DNA from: Ephydatia muelleri
Lineage: Eukaryota > Porifera > Demospongiae > Spongillida > Spongillidae
Direction: 5' to 3'
Assembly: GCA_013339895.1 (NCBI GenBank)
Contig: JABACO010000004.1
Span: 13,009,878 to 13,073,877 of the forward strand
Length of the DNA stretch: 64,000 bases
Below the pieces are notes generated by a model. The model was not told the DNA's origin, did not search any database, and was given only the letters and a program-made list of their open reading frames with translations. Each line of letters opens with the position of its first letter. Positions within the stretch are counted from its first letter, which is position 1. A program made the translations under genes and the position numbers. Of the stretch, positions 46,470-57,769 are shown piece by piece.

Positions 46470-46545
46470 AGATAGGCTAGTAATGATATTCACTGCTAGG
46501 ACAACCGCTCTGCTTAGTGGTGAATGTCATTACTAGCCCTATCTT
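46470..46545. repeat. 76-bp hairpin repeat
   Basis: ATAGGCTAGTAATGATATTCACT is answered, with small loops, by AGTGGTGAATGTCATTACTAGCCCTAT. Probably a tiny MITE. Confidence 0.75.
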
Positions 46546-46943
46546 TATGTTCCTGGTTGGTCTGGTCTAGGGCAGTAGGCAAGTTACTACATGTATGTTC
46601 AATAGCTGACATGTTGAACAGTACATATGCAAAACTTTTACATAGCAGCATACAACAAGGTTCAACAAAGGTAGGCGCAGCACAGAAGTCGAGGGTCCAC
46701 TCCATGGCTGACTACAATAGGGTTCACTGCAAAGTTGCCTGTTGTACGGCAAACTCCGTAGATATCTGTGACAGGGGGTTCTCTACTGTTAGGTCCACTC
46801 CATACTTGTCTGCAGTCTTTTAGAAATACCTCTCTGTGGAGTCCATTCCATAGCTCTGCTTGCTTTTTGGTATCAAACTGTTTCTACAGTCGTGTTTACC
46901 ACCATATGATTCATTTCATAGCTGTCTGCCATAGGGTCTACTC

Positions 46944-47799
46944 GGTATAATCATAGATTAAAGAATACCTGGATACGAAACGCGTCACGTGATCCATTGA
47001 ATTGTCAATTGTAGGCGGCGAACTCCTTGAAGCTTAGTGTGTTTCGATTAACCCTTTTGTACCGTACGCTTTTTTCCCAACTTTCACTGCTGTTCAACAC
47101 AAACTTCGATATTTTCGGCAATATTCGTACTCCCACTGGTCTTACTTTCCAGGTTAGTAAGTACTGTTCACGCAATTCACTAAGCACACTCTATGTAGGT
47201 ACCGTATGTATCATTTCTGCCTCTTCGGAACATACATCTCAACTTAGAGAAGCTTCCAACCATTCATTTCTATAAGCAAATAAGTGTATTATTCCCTCTG
47301 TGGAACGAACGTATATACGTTGTAAGGGGCCTCAACATGTGGGTACAACTGCTTTGTGAACAGGTTGTGGACCCATCTTGTTTCGGAACATAGTGTGTGA
47401 ACTAGACTCACGCAACAAAGTCCAATTTTGCTTATAACTGTTAAGAAAGAGTTGTTGTGTGGAACGCATACTGTCAAAGGTGTACCAACGTTACACGTTA
47501 TGTACAAATGTCTTATAGTTTTGTGGGTTATTTTAATTTAACCGTCCGAATGTATTGAAAACAACGGTATCGGAAATCGTAAGCAACTCGCTAAGAGGAT
47601 GTGTTTCTGCCTGCGTACCAGGTATCTTAGTGTCCGTAATCGTCTCCTGTATCGCTCGTATCACAATAAGCAAGTCAGTGTCGGCAGCTGGTATAGCCAT
47701 GTAAATTTATTAGACCAAAAGAGTCACGTGCCGAAACGCGGATCATTTCTAATTATCTCTGCGTTTCGTATCCAGGTATTCTTTAATCTATGGTATAAT
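46944..47799. mobile_element. 840-bp hAT-like non-autonomous element with TSDs
   Basis: Terminal inverted repeats CATAGATTAAAGAATACCTG and its complement at 47770-47791 continue through GATACGAAACGC. The flanks are duplicated GGTATAAT (46944-46951 and 47792-47799), an 8-bp duplication typical of hAT. No transposase-like frame is seen inside. Confidence 0.82.
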
Positions 47800-48059
47800 A
47801 GATGTTGTACCAAGGTAAACACAACCATCTCACCCTTGCCAGCCTGCTATATGACCACACACGCTTGCCAGCCTGCACCAAGCTGAATATTGTAGTTGGT
47901 AGGGTGAAGTCCACTCAATAGCACGAGAGTGCATTAATAAGAGGGTCCACTCCATGGCTGACACTGTTTGCTGTAAGGGGTAGGGTGGAGTCCACTCAAT
48001 AGTACAGAGTTCTCCATTCAAAAGAGGGTGATCACTGTAAGGAAAAGCGGTAGGGCTTA
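47800..48059 (-). repeat. degenerate inverted satellite units
   Basis: TAGGGTGGAGTCCACTCAAT words, the reverse complement of the 27-bp unit, mixed with GGTCCACTCCATGGCTGACA-type sequence. Confidence 0.75.
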
Positions 48060-48485
48060 GCACAGGGGGTAGGGTGGAGTCCACTCAATAGTACAGGGTA
48101 GGGTGGAATGCACTCGAAGAAAGGTCCACTCCATGGCTGACACTGATCACTGTAAAGAATAGCTGTAGGGGGGTGGAGTCCACACAATAGCACAGGATAG
48201 GGTGGAGTCCATTAATAAGAGGGTCCACTCCATGTTCGCTGTAAGGAATAGTTGTAGGGCGTAGCACAGGGTAGGGTGGAGTCCACTCAATAGCACAGGG
48301 TAGGGTGGAGTCCACTCAATAGCACAGGGTAGGGTGGAGTCCACTCAATAGCACAGGGTAGGGTGGAGTCCACTCAATAGCACAGGGTAGGGTGGAGTCC
48401 ACTCAATAGCACAGGGTAGGGTGGAGTCTACTCAATAGCACAGGGTAGGGTGGAGTCCACTCAATAGCACAGGGTAGGGTGGAGT
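48060..48485 (-). repeat. 27-bp satellite, right array in inverted orientation
   Basis: GGGTAGGGTGGAGTCCACTC followed by AATAGCACA, repeated. It mirrors 33836-34213 and shows that the satellite is part of the inverted arms. Confidence 0.93.
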
Positions 48486-49738
48486 CCATTCAAAAGAGGG
48501 TCCACTCCATGGCTGACATGACAATCACTGGAAGGAATAGCTGTATGGTCCACTCCACAGCTGCTTGCAAAGTTACATACATGTCTGTCTGCTTCTCAGC
48601 TGTCAGTGTCCACTGCTGTGAGGTTCTACCATATGGTCCACTCTACAGTTGTCTGCCTACTGTATGATCCACTCCGATGTCTGCCATAGGGTCCACTCAG
48701 TAGGGTCCACTCAATACAGTATACATGTTTGCAGTAGAGTCCATTCCATACAGTACAATGTTGATGTCTGTCGTAGGGTCCACACTACTTATTTGTATTG
48801 TCTACTATAGGGTCCACTCCACACTTTGTTGGTAGTTGTTCCACTGTGTTCTGGACACACCTATCTGCCTGCCATCTCTACAGCTGTTTACTGCACTCTG
48901 GATTCCACTGTGGAATCCATTCCACAGCTGTGCCTGGCTTGTTGATAGTAATAGATATGAACTTTTTCCTCTGTCCTATTTTCTGCCATAGGGTCCATTA
49001 CATACATGTAGGGTTTCGTTTGCTGTAGTGCTCATTCCACTGCTGTCTGCCGTAGGGTCCACTCCATAGTAGTTGCGTACTTCATGCAGTTACTCCACTG
49101 TCTGCTCCACAGCTATCTGCCATACTCCACAGCTGTCCACATATCCACTAGTCGTCTGCCTGCTCCACAGCTATCTGCCACCGATCGCTACCGCTCTCAA
49201 ACTTCTTCGTCGGATTGATCTTATATCTTGTCGTCTTCGCACCGTTCGAAATTACACGCGCAAGTCAGCGTCTAAAACTTAAACCGAAAGCAGTAAACAA
49301 TTCAGGTCCCCAGACTACTTAACTATTACGTTACGCAATAAATCACGCGATAACAGTGGTGGTGGTTTATGAATATTCATGTGCTTCGGTGATTCCGCGT
49401 AGGTACAACAGCGCGATTCGAGCGGGAAACTTGAACTAACTTTGCACGGCTGTATCTCTGTAACGGATTGCACAAAAATTAACGAACAGAACAAATCGGT
49501 AGGTATAGGACTCTCTACCTACAGACCGAATTTGAAGCGCTTTGATTACTCCTACAGAAAGTTATGGCGGGTTTGAATCCGGTGGGGTATCGAGCGTTGC
49601 AATACTGGCATGGAGCAAGTGCAAGACTCCAAAATGTATTTTACCATAGAGAAATGGTGTGGTATGAAGTGTTGAGAATAGGGAGTTGATAGCGTTAACC
49701 GTTAGGAAGATATAGCGATTCAAACGAGATGCATTTTT
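48486..49738 (-). repeat. right arm of the foldback structure
   Basis: Inverted copy of the left arm without the 1.14-kb insertion. Homology ends at GATGCATTTT, about 50 bp short of the left terminus. Confidence 0.85.
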
Positions 49739-49991
49739 TGTTTATACTCTATCAATTATCAAACATCAAAAACATTTATCAAACTCGCTACTGCAAAATA
49801 ATATTAAAATCAAATTGGCAGTACCCACTGTGCAGCATACATGTACATACATCCACGCATATGTACCGCTTGCACATACCTTCAGACTTAGATGCACAAG
49901 TTTCTGGTGTTTCGCTGCTGCATGTGACTGGTGTATTAGCTCCAATGGATGACAAGTCAAAAGCTGCATTAATAAGACAAATAAATTTTGA
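49739..49991 (+). other. possible isolated exon (low support)
   Basis: A TTCAG acceptor near 49887 opens a frame to the TAG at about 49999: LDAQVSGVSLLHVTGVLAPM then DDKSKAALIRQI. It looks protein-like, but I recognise no family and see no neighbouring exon. Confidence 0.2.
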
Positions 49992-50240
49992 AGGTGATTA
50001 GAAATGGTTTGATCAAGAGGGTCCTCTTCTCTTCCTTTGTTTTATAATGTGAGATTTAATGTAGAGAGAGGGAGGATCAGGGAGAAGGGTGAGTGATAAG
50101 GGGGAGGGGAAGAATATTGAAGGAGATTAGAAATGTATTGATTAAGGTGATTCCTTTCTCTCTTCTCTCTCACTTTGTGTGATTAAAATTAGAGAGAGGG
50201 AGGAGAGGGAAAAGGGGAGTGATAAGGGAGGAGGGGGAAG
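49992..50240. repeat. tandem duplication of about 120 bp, purine-rich
   Basis: Two copies starting GAAGGTGATTAGAAATG and GAAGGAGATTAGAAATG, each containing AGAGAGAGGGAGGA and GAGTGATAAGGG. The copies have diverged moderately. Confidence 0.8.
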
Positions 50241-51072
50241 TGAGGGATTGAGAGGGAAGAGAGAGGGATGGATCGTGGAGAGAATGGCCCAGGATTTAAG
50301 CAGATTCCTGAATCCAGATTAGTAGTGTGGGTAATATGTAAGACGAATGTTAGCTATTTACATGTATATAGCTTGAGAATGTACACAATAATACAGTCAC
50401 GGCTACTTAGGGGTTTCTCGTGCAACTTTCTTACTAACTTATACTCAAGTTCTCAAAGAAGTAACATAGGATAGTGAAATAATCTTAACTCAGTGTTCGG
50501 GATATAGAGAGATGGTTGCACACTAATTTTTACTTATATATAAGCTGCGACTTGTAAATACATGTAAGACCAATATCGGCACTTTCCACGTTGCCTAGAT
50601 AGTACAGTGTACTTACATGTACCCTTGTATAACAAGAGCAACTCTTCTTATAGTTTAGACATACTGTTGTCTACAATGCGATCATATATATGGTCATCGG
50701 GTCATGCACCCGTGGGCATTGGGCAGGGCTGAATAAAACCCCACCCCTTCTCATAATCTGTTGAGGGAGTAATATAGTGTATGGTGTGTGGAAGAAATCT
50801 GTGGAAAGGATTGCATCGTGCTTTTAAAACAAAGACACAGATAACAAAAGTTTGGATTTGGTGTCACCTACAGAGGCATTTAGTCACACGTCCGTTCCAA
50901 TGCAAAATAATGTACCAGAACCATAGAAGTCTCGGGAAACTCTTATTAAGCTCCACCAATAAGAAAGTCAACTAGAAATAGAGGCCATGTTATGTTAGGT
51001 GACTTCCCAGAGCTCAATTTATGCGATATAATAGTTGCGTGATTTTTATTAATTAATTATTATTTTATGGGC
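50241..51072. other. no gene recognised
   Basis: Short frames only. TACATGTA words occur at several places. Confidence 0.4.
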
Positions 51073-51266
51073 TGATCGTTTCCGCAAAAAGTAGTACGCC
51101 CAATAGAAATGTAACGCTTGCATCGAAATTATAAATTCAGAGCCTTACAACTCCATGACAGATACTCCGATTCTCAGTGCGTAAGAAGCAATGTGTAGAG
51201 GACATTTCAGACTTCCAAAATAATTGATATCGCATGCGTTAGGTCCATTTTCGCGGAAAAATTCCA
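51073..51266 (+). mobile_element. foldback MITE, family A copy 3
   Basis: TGATCGTTTCCGCAAAAAG to CCATTTTCGCGGAAAAATTC, with the interior words AATAGAAATGTAACGCTTGC and CAGATACTCCGATTCTCAGT of the family. Confidence 0.82.
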
Positions 51267-51684
51267 TATACAAATCGAACAATAGCACTAAGTAAACTGT
51301 GCATGTAAAGCGAGGGGCTTATTTCTGACTAATGCTTTCAAACAGCAATCCGTGCATTTTGAATTAACATGCATGCCTGCTTTGCTCATGCAAAATTTTG
51401 TTATGTCGTTGACCTGCTCTAGAATCGGAAGAGGCGACGGAAGGTATTTAAAGGAGCTTTGGAACCGCCCAGCCATGCGGCTAAAATGGAAATAAAAAAT
51501 GGCGGCTGTATAATATTTCGCACGGGGCTTGGCAGCAACTGCGAATAGTTCTTCACACATGGTGAATGCCACATCATTATATACAACATTTGTTAATAGT
51601 TTGTATCTATGCGTTCGCTACACATGCACAGCTTGATATTAATAACACTAAGCTAACAAACTAAATTGATCACTTGCTATTGTA

Positions 51685-52507
51685 ATGGCGACCTTAACGT
51701 CAGACGACAGTCACTCTCGGGATCGGTTCAGATTTCACCTAAACATGTCCCAAAAGGTTTGAGAGTAGCAGCCAAGGTCCTCCTTGTACCGGGTATCAAG
51801 CGGAACGCTACTGTCAGCCTGTTAAATGCGTTGTTAGACCACGTGTCCCAGCATCAAGGACATCCAGTTCTGGGAATTAAATGATGTTGGACTCTGCGGT
51901 TCGTTAGATGCTGTAGTGTGTGTTGTTCGAAAAAATTAACGTCGTCGTGAATAGGGGTCTATACAGGAGAAGGAGACCCCATTGACCAAGACCAATTTGG
52001 GGTTGAACAAAAGGCCTTCAAGAGTCTTTGTTCGGGGCTTGTCCAGCAGTGTGGCTGTCCATCAAACCCTTCTTGGACATTAGCATCTTTCATGAAGGTC
52101 TGCATCAGTGCTAGGTAACTACTTCTGTTTTCCTGTGTAATACTCCTCTACTATTCACTAAAAGGGACAGGTTGTTACAGTACTAGTGTCAGGTTTGATT
52201 GCTAACCTTAATTGCTAATCAGAAGTAAGAGACTCAGTACCATTTGGATATAAATGATCAATACAAATGTCATTCTTATTACAGACTTGTCCATGCTTTT
52301 ACCTCTGCTGGCATGTTACCTCACCAGTATATGGATTTCTGTTCATTTGCTGGTATAGGTGAAGTGAAGCAGCAGGGCTGAGATCATTGGTGCATATTAT
52401 TCATATCTTGTACCATCCATGTTCAGTCAGTTTACATGGACACACTGTACCAGCAAGCAATAGCAGATGCAGCAGAAGAGTCCATGATGGCTGCTAAGAG
52501 CGTGTGA
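51685..52507 (+). CDS. possible small host gene, unidentified, at least 3 linked exons
   Basis: Exons 51955-52114, 52285-52358 and 52431-52507 join in matching phases at GT-AG introns and end in TGA. Their product reads GVYTGEGDPIDQDQFGVEQK, a hydrophobic middle (SWTLASFMKVCIS, LVHAFTSAGMLP), then YMDTLYQQAIADAAEESMMA. An upstream ATG at 51685 opens MATLTSDDSHSRDRF, with a donor at 51756 (GTTTGA), but its phase does not fit exon 51955, so at least one exon or an error lies between. The DSHS start faintly recalls COMMD5, but I do not claim that identity. Alanine- and helix-rich composition suggests a small soluble protein. Confidence 0.45.
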
Positions 52508-53219
52508 GAGGGCATTAGCCCTCATTATGCTACAAGTGGAGAGGTTGGAGTTGCCACATTTGTAAAGAAGTGTGATTTGATGTGTATATAGTGGGTATGC
52601 CCGCCACGAGATTCCACTTCTAATGCATACCACTTAATGGTTACCTTGTCTGCCCGAAATATTTGCACATAATTAGTAAATGTCCATGTCTATCAGCTTG
52701 CAACCATACTGTCTATTTATGATTGTTGGGATCTCTCTAGACTAGAGCACACAAGTAGTACAGACAAGGGAGGTGGCATGCGCTAAGATAGTCCATGCTT
52801 CAAGTTATTGTCAAATGTTGCTCTTGTGTCTGAAATGTTTACAATTTCACATTTTTGCTCTAACGAAGGATTGAACATCACAGAGATAGCCATGACTACC
52901 ATAGCCATGACTACCAGTGTACTATAAAGAAGTAGAAGTATGTGGGCACAATTATTCAATTATTGACACTGTTTAAATTTTTTAGGTTTGTTGCACAAGT
53001 CTAATAATATACGTATAGCCCACGCATCGATACAGGAGTTCTTGTCGTTGCTTTGCTTTTAATAGTTGTCGTACTCGTGATTGGATAAGCGAAGCGTAAA
53101 GACACCATCACTGTACAAAACGTCTCGCTCCTCAGTGTCACGTGAGCGAGATGACGACTTGAACTAATAAGGGTGTTGTCTGTAAATTATAAAGTAACAT
53201 AAGAAAAGGATTTGTTAGC
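52508..53219. other. no gene recognised
   Basis: No supported coding or repeat structure apart from a short CATGACTACCATAG direct repeat at about 52891-52915. Confidence 0.4.
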
Positions 53220-53575
53220 AGTTGTTACATAAAAGTTTGGATGTGGTAATATAGTGCGACTTGTGATTGAGAAGTAATATTCTTTCTTAACGCAAGATAT
53301 CTGCAACAAGCTTCCTGTGGTAATTGGCCATGGTTACTGTCATATACCCTTATAGTGGACAGTGGTACATCAATAGCAGATATTGTTATCCAGTGCATAG
53401 CATTAATGTTGAGTATCTGAATGAACGGCACTTTTTTAGGTTTCATCTGAAGCTTTGAGGCTAGCAATGTATTTTGAAACCCATCTATGTTACAGTTCTG
53501 CTGCTTCAACAACTATTGAGCAGCATTGATAATATCATCATCTACCCACTGATCAGTACCGAAATGAAGCATCGG
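53220..53575 (-). pseudogene. Ulp1/C48-type cysteine protease fragment, broken
   Basis: Minus-strand translation gives WVDDDIINAAQ, NIDGFQNTLL, FIQILNINAMHWITISAI and STIRVYDSNHG. This is the His-Trp and Tyr-Asp-Ser pattern of Ulp1-like (SUMO protease-fold) domains that many invertebrate mobile elements carry. Only the middle of the domain is present and the frame is interrupted. The parent element is not identifiable. Confidence 0.6.
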
Positions 53576-55406
53576 GATCCTTGTTTCTCTTCAGATGTAA
53601 CACTACACGCTCCGCAAAGCTCAGTGCCTGAGTACAGCACTTCTTGAGGGTTTCGCTCCAACGGGAAATGTTGACTGTATGTAGTCGAAAAATATCTCCT
53701 TTTTGCTTTTTTTCCATACAGCCAATCACGCAAACCAACGTGCTAAAAAATCAACGAGAATGCGTGACAGAAGTCATTCTGTTGGTTACCCGGTTAATCA
53801 ACTGGCTGTCCGGTTTGGTAACATGCCGACCGGTTGATTAACCAGACATTAATTTTACATCTGGATAGAACGTATACACTTTGGAAATTTGGATTTCGAA
53901 ACTCTAGGTATATACTATCCGACAAATGCAAGCATGCAGATTAATGTATCGGTCATTTCTAAATTTTATACTCATCAGTGTTATTTAAATTTACTACATT
54001 TTATCAGTGTGTCTGTGTGCATCTGTGTGTCTGCGCCTGAGTGTGTCTGTGTGTGTATTGCGTGAATGTGTGTACATTTGTCGTGTGTGTGTTTGTCTCC
54101 GTGTATTTGTGTATGTATATTTGATGTCTTTGTTTTAAAATATATGCTGAGTGCAGTTAAAAGGTCTTAGAACACAAACCATGCGCGGGCCTAACGTAGT
54201 ACAAGTGATGAATTGAACTGTACTAGTGCTCGTTTGGCCGGATAGAAAAGACATTAAATGAAACCAAAGGCATAGGATTGATGATAATCCCGTCATGGAG
54301 CACATTGAAATGTGGCCTCTAACCTGTATATCTATGTTTCGTATTGAACTTGAACTGGAAAAAAAATTGTTTAGCTGGGTGCACGTGATGATTGACCTTA
54401 GGAGCCACTCTTACCTTTGAAACGTAAAAGCTCACAGTGCTACTTGTAACAGTGATCAGTATATGTACAAAGAATGAATTAGAACTAAAAACATGCACTA
54501 CTCAGTTTCGAGAACAACAGGACATCACAGCTGTACATGTACTAGAATTGTAAAGCGCGCCATCGAGCATGCAGTGCGATCAAGTACTAAGAATTAATTT
54601 ATCTGCCCGCCCTAAAAACGACATAGCCAGGAAGGCTGTGCGAGATTCCAAGAATCCTATGAGCGCACAAAAAGAGGATATTGAGCTCACGTGTTTCCAG
54701 TTGGAACCAGTTGCCTTTGATATGCGCACTTTCGCATCGACGATCGGCGTACATGTGCTACGCCCTGCGCTATTAAAAGGGGCTCTAAAACCGATGATAA
54801 TTAAATTCATGAATACTAAAACTGGCAACGAGTTAAGAGCCAAAATAATTTGAACGTTCATTATTAACTGCTATAAATTCCTTTGTGACATTGATGTGAT
54901 CTGTTAAACCTTTATGCACATGAAGCAAGAAGCAAGATTCAATTGTTTCTCCGCCATTATAGATCGCAAGTATGTAAGTAACCGTCTCAGGGCAGAGAAG
55001 CTTCCTTCAGATGTGGAAGAGATTATTGGAATTGTGAAGTATAGTCTTAGGAGTTTATGAACTTCAGATAAGCCTCACTCTTATTCCTACAGCATGTATA
55101 GCTGCATAGTCAGAAGCTATCAAATCACTAACATCAAAAGCTGGCTTGTTTCTGATATTTCAGTAGTAGGTACTCCACTATGAAGTAGAGCAAACTCTGC
55201 AATGCTCTCTGCCGGGAGTTCCTCAGGACTGCTAGCCATTGGCAACTCACAATCAATCATAGGTTGAGGTAAGTCCTCTTTAGGACAGTTATCCGTTTGC
55301 TACCCACAATCAGTTCTATAGGTTGAGATAAGTCCTCAGTAGGAAAGTTAGCTGTTGTCAACTTATATAGGATCAATCGTAAGTCAACTGTATCTTCGAT
55401 TTGCTG
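53576..55406. other. no gene recognised
   Basis: GTGTCTGTGTGCATC simple sequence at 54005-54120. A frame at 54569-54853 (plus) is open on both strands and matches nothing known to me. No host gene can be supported. Confidence 0.4.
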
Positions 55407-55557
55407 CACAGGGAAAAAAAAGCATCGAATCAAATAGAAATCATAGCGTGATTGAACAGAAAATCACACGAAAATCAATAGAAGCGTGTGATTTTGTGTG
55501 ATTTTCTGTTCAATCACGCAATGATTTCTAAATGATTCGACGCTTTTTTTCCCTGTG
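55407..55557. mobile_element. 151-bp foldback MITE
   Basis: CACAGGGAAAAAAAAGC at the left is answered by GCTTTTTTTCCCTGTG at the right. The arms continue with GATTGAACAGAAAATCACAC and its complement. A CTG flanks both sides. Confidence 0.85.
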
Positions 55558-55926
55558 CTGCATTTTAGCCGCTTACCCAACCACGCCTCATTCAAAAGTA
55601 CCTGCCTTCGCTTTATTTTTCCAAGCACGTGACAGTATAGGTACAGAACAGCTGCAGGGTATAACGCTTAAGAAGCCAGCTACTGTTCTGAATATGAATA
55701 CGATTTGTGCAGCCGCAATCAATAACAATCGATGTATAAATTAGTACTTGGTTTTAGGTTGATGGAAGTAAAATCATAAGTTCAAGTTTTAGATAACTTT
55801 TAAGTTTTTGCTTACATGCATGCAAACTGATATTTTTTTGCCCTTTTAGTTGCGGTTAAGGCTTGATACCTGGTGGTTTAGAAAACAACTGGTTGTTACA
55901 GGTTATTAAAATTAAATGTGCATTAT
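55558..55926. other. no gene recognised
   Basis: A frame at 55532-55744 starts in the MITE and is not supported. Nothing else is seen. Confidence 0.4.
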
Positions 55927-56024
55927 TTAGGAAGTTGATAGCTTAAACCTTTACGGAGTTTTAGCGATTCAAACGTGAAGCATTTTTATATCTAAATAGC
56001 CACTTTTCATTTTCTCGGAAACTG
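55927..56024. repeat. truncated arm of foldback family B
   Basis: AGTTTTAGCGATTCAAACGT and CCACTTTTCATTTTCTCGGA match the outer right arm of the palindrome that follows it. Confidence 0.8.
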
Positions 56025-56029
56025 ACCCT

Positions 56030-56830
56030 GGTTCCGAGAAAATGAAAAGTGGCTATATATATAAAAAGTTATAAAAATGCTTCACTTTTGAATCGCTAAA
56101 ACTCCATAACGGTTTACGCAATCAACTTCCTATTTCGAACACTTCGTGCCACACCACTTCTCTCTACGAAAAAATATTTTGGTGTCTTACCCTTGCTCCT
56201 TGCCGACGTTACAAGGCACAGTACCCCGAGGGGTTCAAAATCCAGGTAGCTTCCTGCAGGAATGTCCAAATCGCTTCAAAATCGATATGCACGTAAAGGA
56301 GTCCTGTCACTATTGATTTCTGCAGTCGTTGATTTTTACCTCTTCCGTTATGGAGATACAGCAATGCAAAGTAAGTCCACGTTTCCCTCTCGAATCGCGC
56401 CTTTCTCAGTCCTTGAACCACTTCCATTCTCCCTAGTGGGACTGAGAAAGGCGCGATTCGAGCGGGAAAGGTGGACTTTACTTTGCATTGCTGTAGCTCC
56501 ATAACGGATAAGGTAAAAATCAACAATCTGCAGAAATAAACAGTGACAGGACTCCTTTACGTGCATATCAATTTTGAAGCGATTTGGACATTCCTGCAGG
56601 GAGCTACCTGGATTTTGAACCCCTCGGGGTACTGTGCCTTGTAACGTCGGCAAGGAGCAAGGGTAAGACACCAAAATACTTTTTTCGTAGAGAGAAGTGG
56701 TGTGGCACGAAGTGTTCGAAATAGGAAGTTGATTGCGTAAACCGTTATGGAGTTTTAGCGATTCAAAAGTGAAGCATTTTTATAACTTTATATATATATA
56801 TATAGCCACTTTTCATTTTCTCGGAAACTG
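56030..56830. mobile_element. 801-bp palindromic foldback element, family B
   Basis: Two arms of about 390 bp around a loop near 56418-56440. Ends are GTTCCGAGAAAATGAAAAGT and ACTTTTCATTTTCTCGGAAAC. Arm words TCCGTTATGGAGATACAGCA, CCCTCTCGAATCGCGCC and ACACTTCGTGCCACACCACT correspond to sequences in the arms of the 18.3-kb structure. Non-coding. Confidence 0.9.
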
Positions 56831-56848
56831 TCGCAATTATATATATGT

Positions 56849-57617
56849 GGAACGTTCTATACGAAAATGGGTCTTGTGGATTTCATTTTATAACATGAAA
56901 TTTAAAACGATATATCTTCCGAAATATTAACGCTATCAGGTTCCTATTTGTAACACAACATACCACACCATTACTATAAGTGAAAATCCATTTTGGTGTC
57001 TTACACATGCGGGGTACCGACGTTTCAAGGTCCGATACCCCGTAGGGTTCAAAACGGCCACATCTTCAGATAGGAGTGTCCAAATCGGTTCAAAATAGGC
57101 AACTATGTAGAAGGGTCCTACCGCTATTGATTTGTTCTGTTCGTTAATTTTTGCTTTATCCGTTATGGAGATACAAGTGTGCAAAGAAATTTCCCGGGCG
57201 TTATGCGCCATTACGAGGACGTCCTCGAAGCCAGTCGTAATACGTTAATGGCGCGTAACGCCCGGGAAATATGCAATTTCTTTGCACACTTGTATCTCCA
57301 TAACGGATAAAACAAAACTTAACGAACAGAACAAATCAATAGCGGTAGGACCCTTCTACATAGGTACCTATTTTGAACCGATTTGGACACTCCTATCTGA
57401 AGATGTGGCCGTTTTGAACCCTACGGGGTATCGGACCTTGTAACGTCGGTACCCCGCATGTGTAAGACACCAAAATGGTTTTTCACTTATAGTAATGGTG
57501 TGGTATGTTGTGTTACAAATAGGAACCCGATAGTATTAATATTTCGGAAGATATATCGATTTAAATGTTATGTTATAAAATGAAATCCACAAGACCCATT
57601 TTCGTATAGAACGTTCC
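56849..57617. mobile_element. 769-bp palindromic foldback element, second subfamily
   Basis: Ends GGAACGTTCTATACGAAAAT and ATTTTCGTATAGAACGTTCC. Centre near 57225. Shares GATTTGTTCTGTTCGTTAAT and GTTATGGAGATACA with the left arm at 32815-32860. Non-coding. Confidence 0.9.
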
Positions 57618-57769
57618 ATATATCGGAGATAGGGGTACGTGTTGTGTATAAATATGTAGTTGTTTGGTGCAGACAGACAAATTAGAGTATCGATTATGAG
57701 CATATCCATCGTAAATCCTTAAGTTCCAGCCGCATGCAGCCGCGATCTACCATTATAAATATCCAGTTT

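Larger units (their letters stand above)
31428..49738. mobile_element. 18.3-kb foldback structure with about 1.25-kb inverted arms
   Basis: The left arm (31428-33835, containing a 1.1-kb insertion) and the right arm (48486-49738) are inverted copies differing only here and there. Corresponding blocks include TCTTCCTAACGGTTAACGCT, ACCGGGTTCAAACCCGCC-like, CAATCCGTTACAGAGATACA and CGGTAGCGATCGATGGCAGA. Net arm lengths agree (about 1252 bp each). The left copy has a candidate terminus CAGTTTCCGCGAAAATG at 31381 that the right copy lacks. Between the arms lie a broken DUF7869-type gene, the 27-bp satellite, a Ty3/Gypsy element and a hAT-like element. Palindromes at 56030-57617 share blocks with the arms, so this looks like a large relative of a foldback MITE family. 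A recent segmental inverted duplication is the main alternative. Confidence 0.75.

Noticed and set aside
51685-52507. Naming this gene COMMD5
   Set aside because: Only a faint similarity at the start (DSHS), with no recognisable COMM domain.
54569-54853. 94-residue open frame
   Set aside because: Open on both strands, with no family match, no splice context and no repeat evidence; cannot be supported as a gene.
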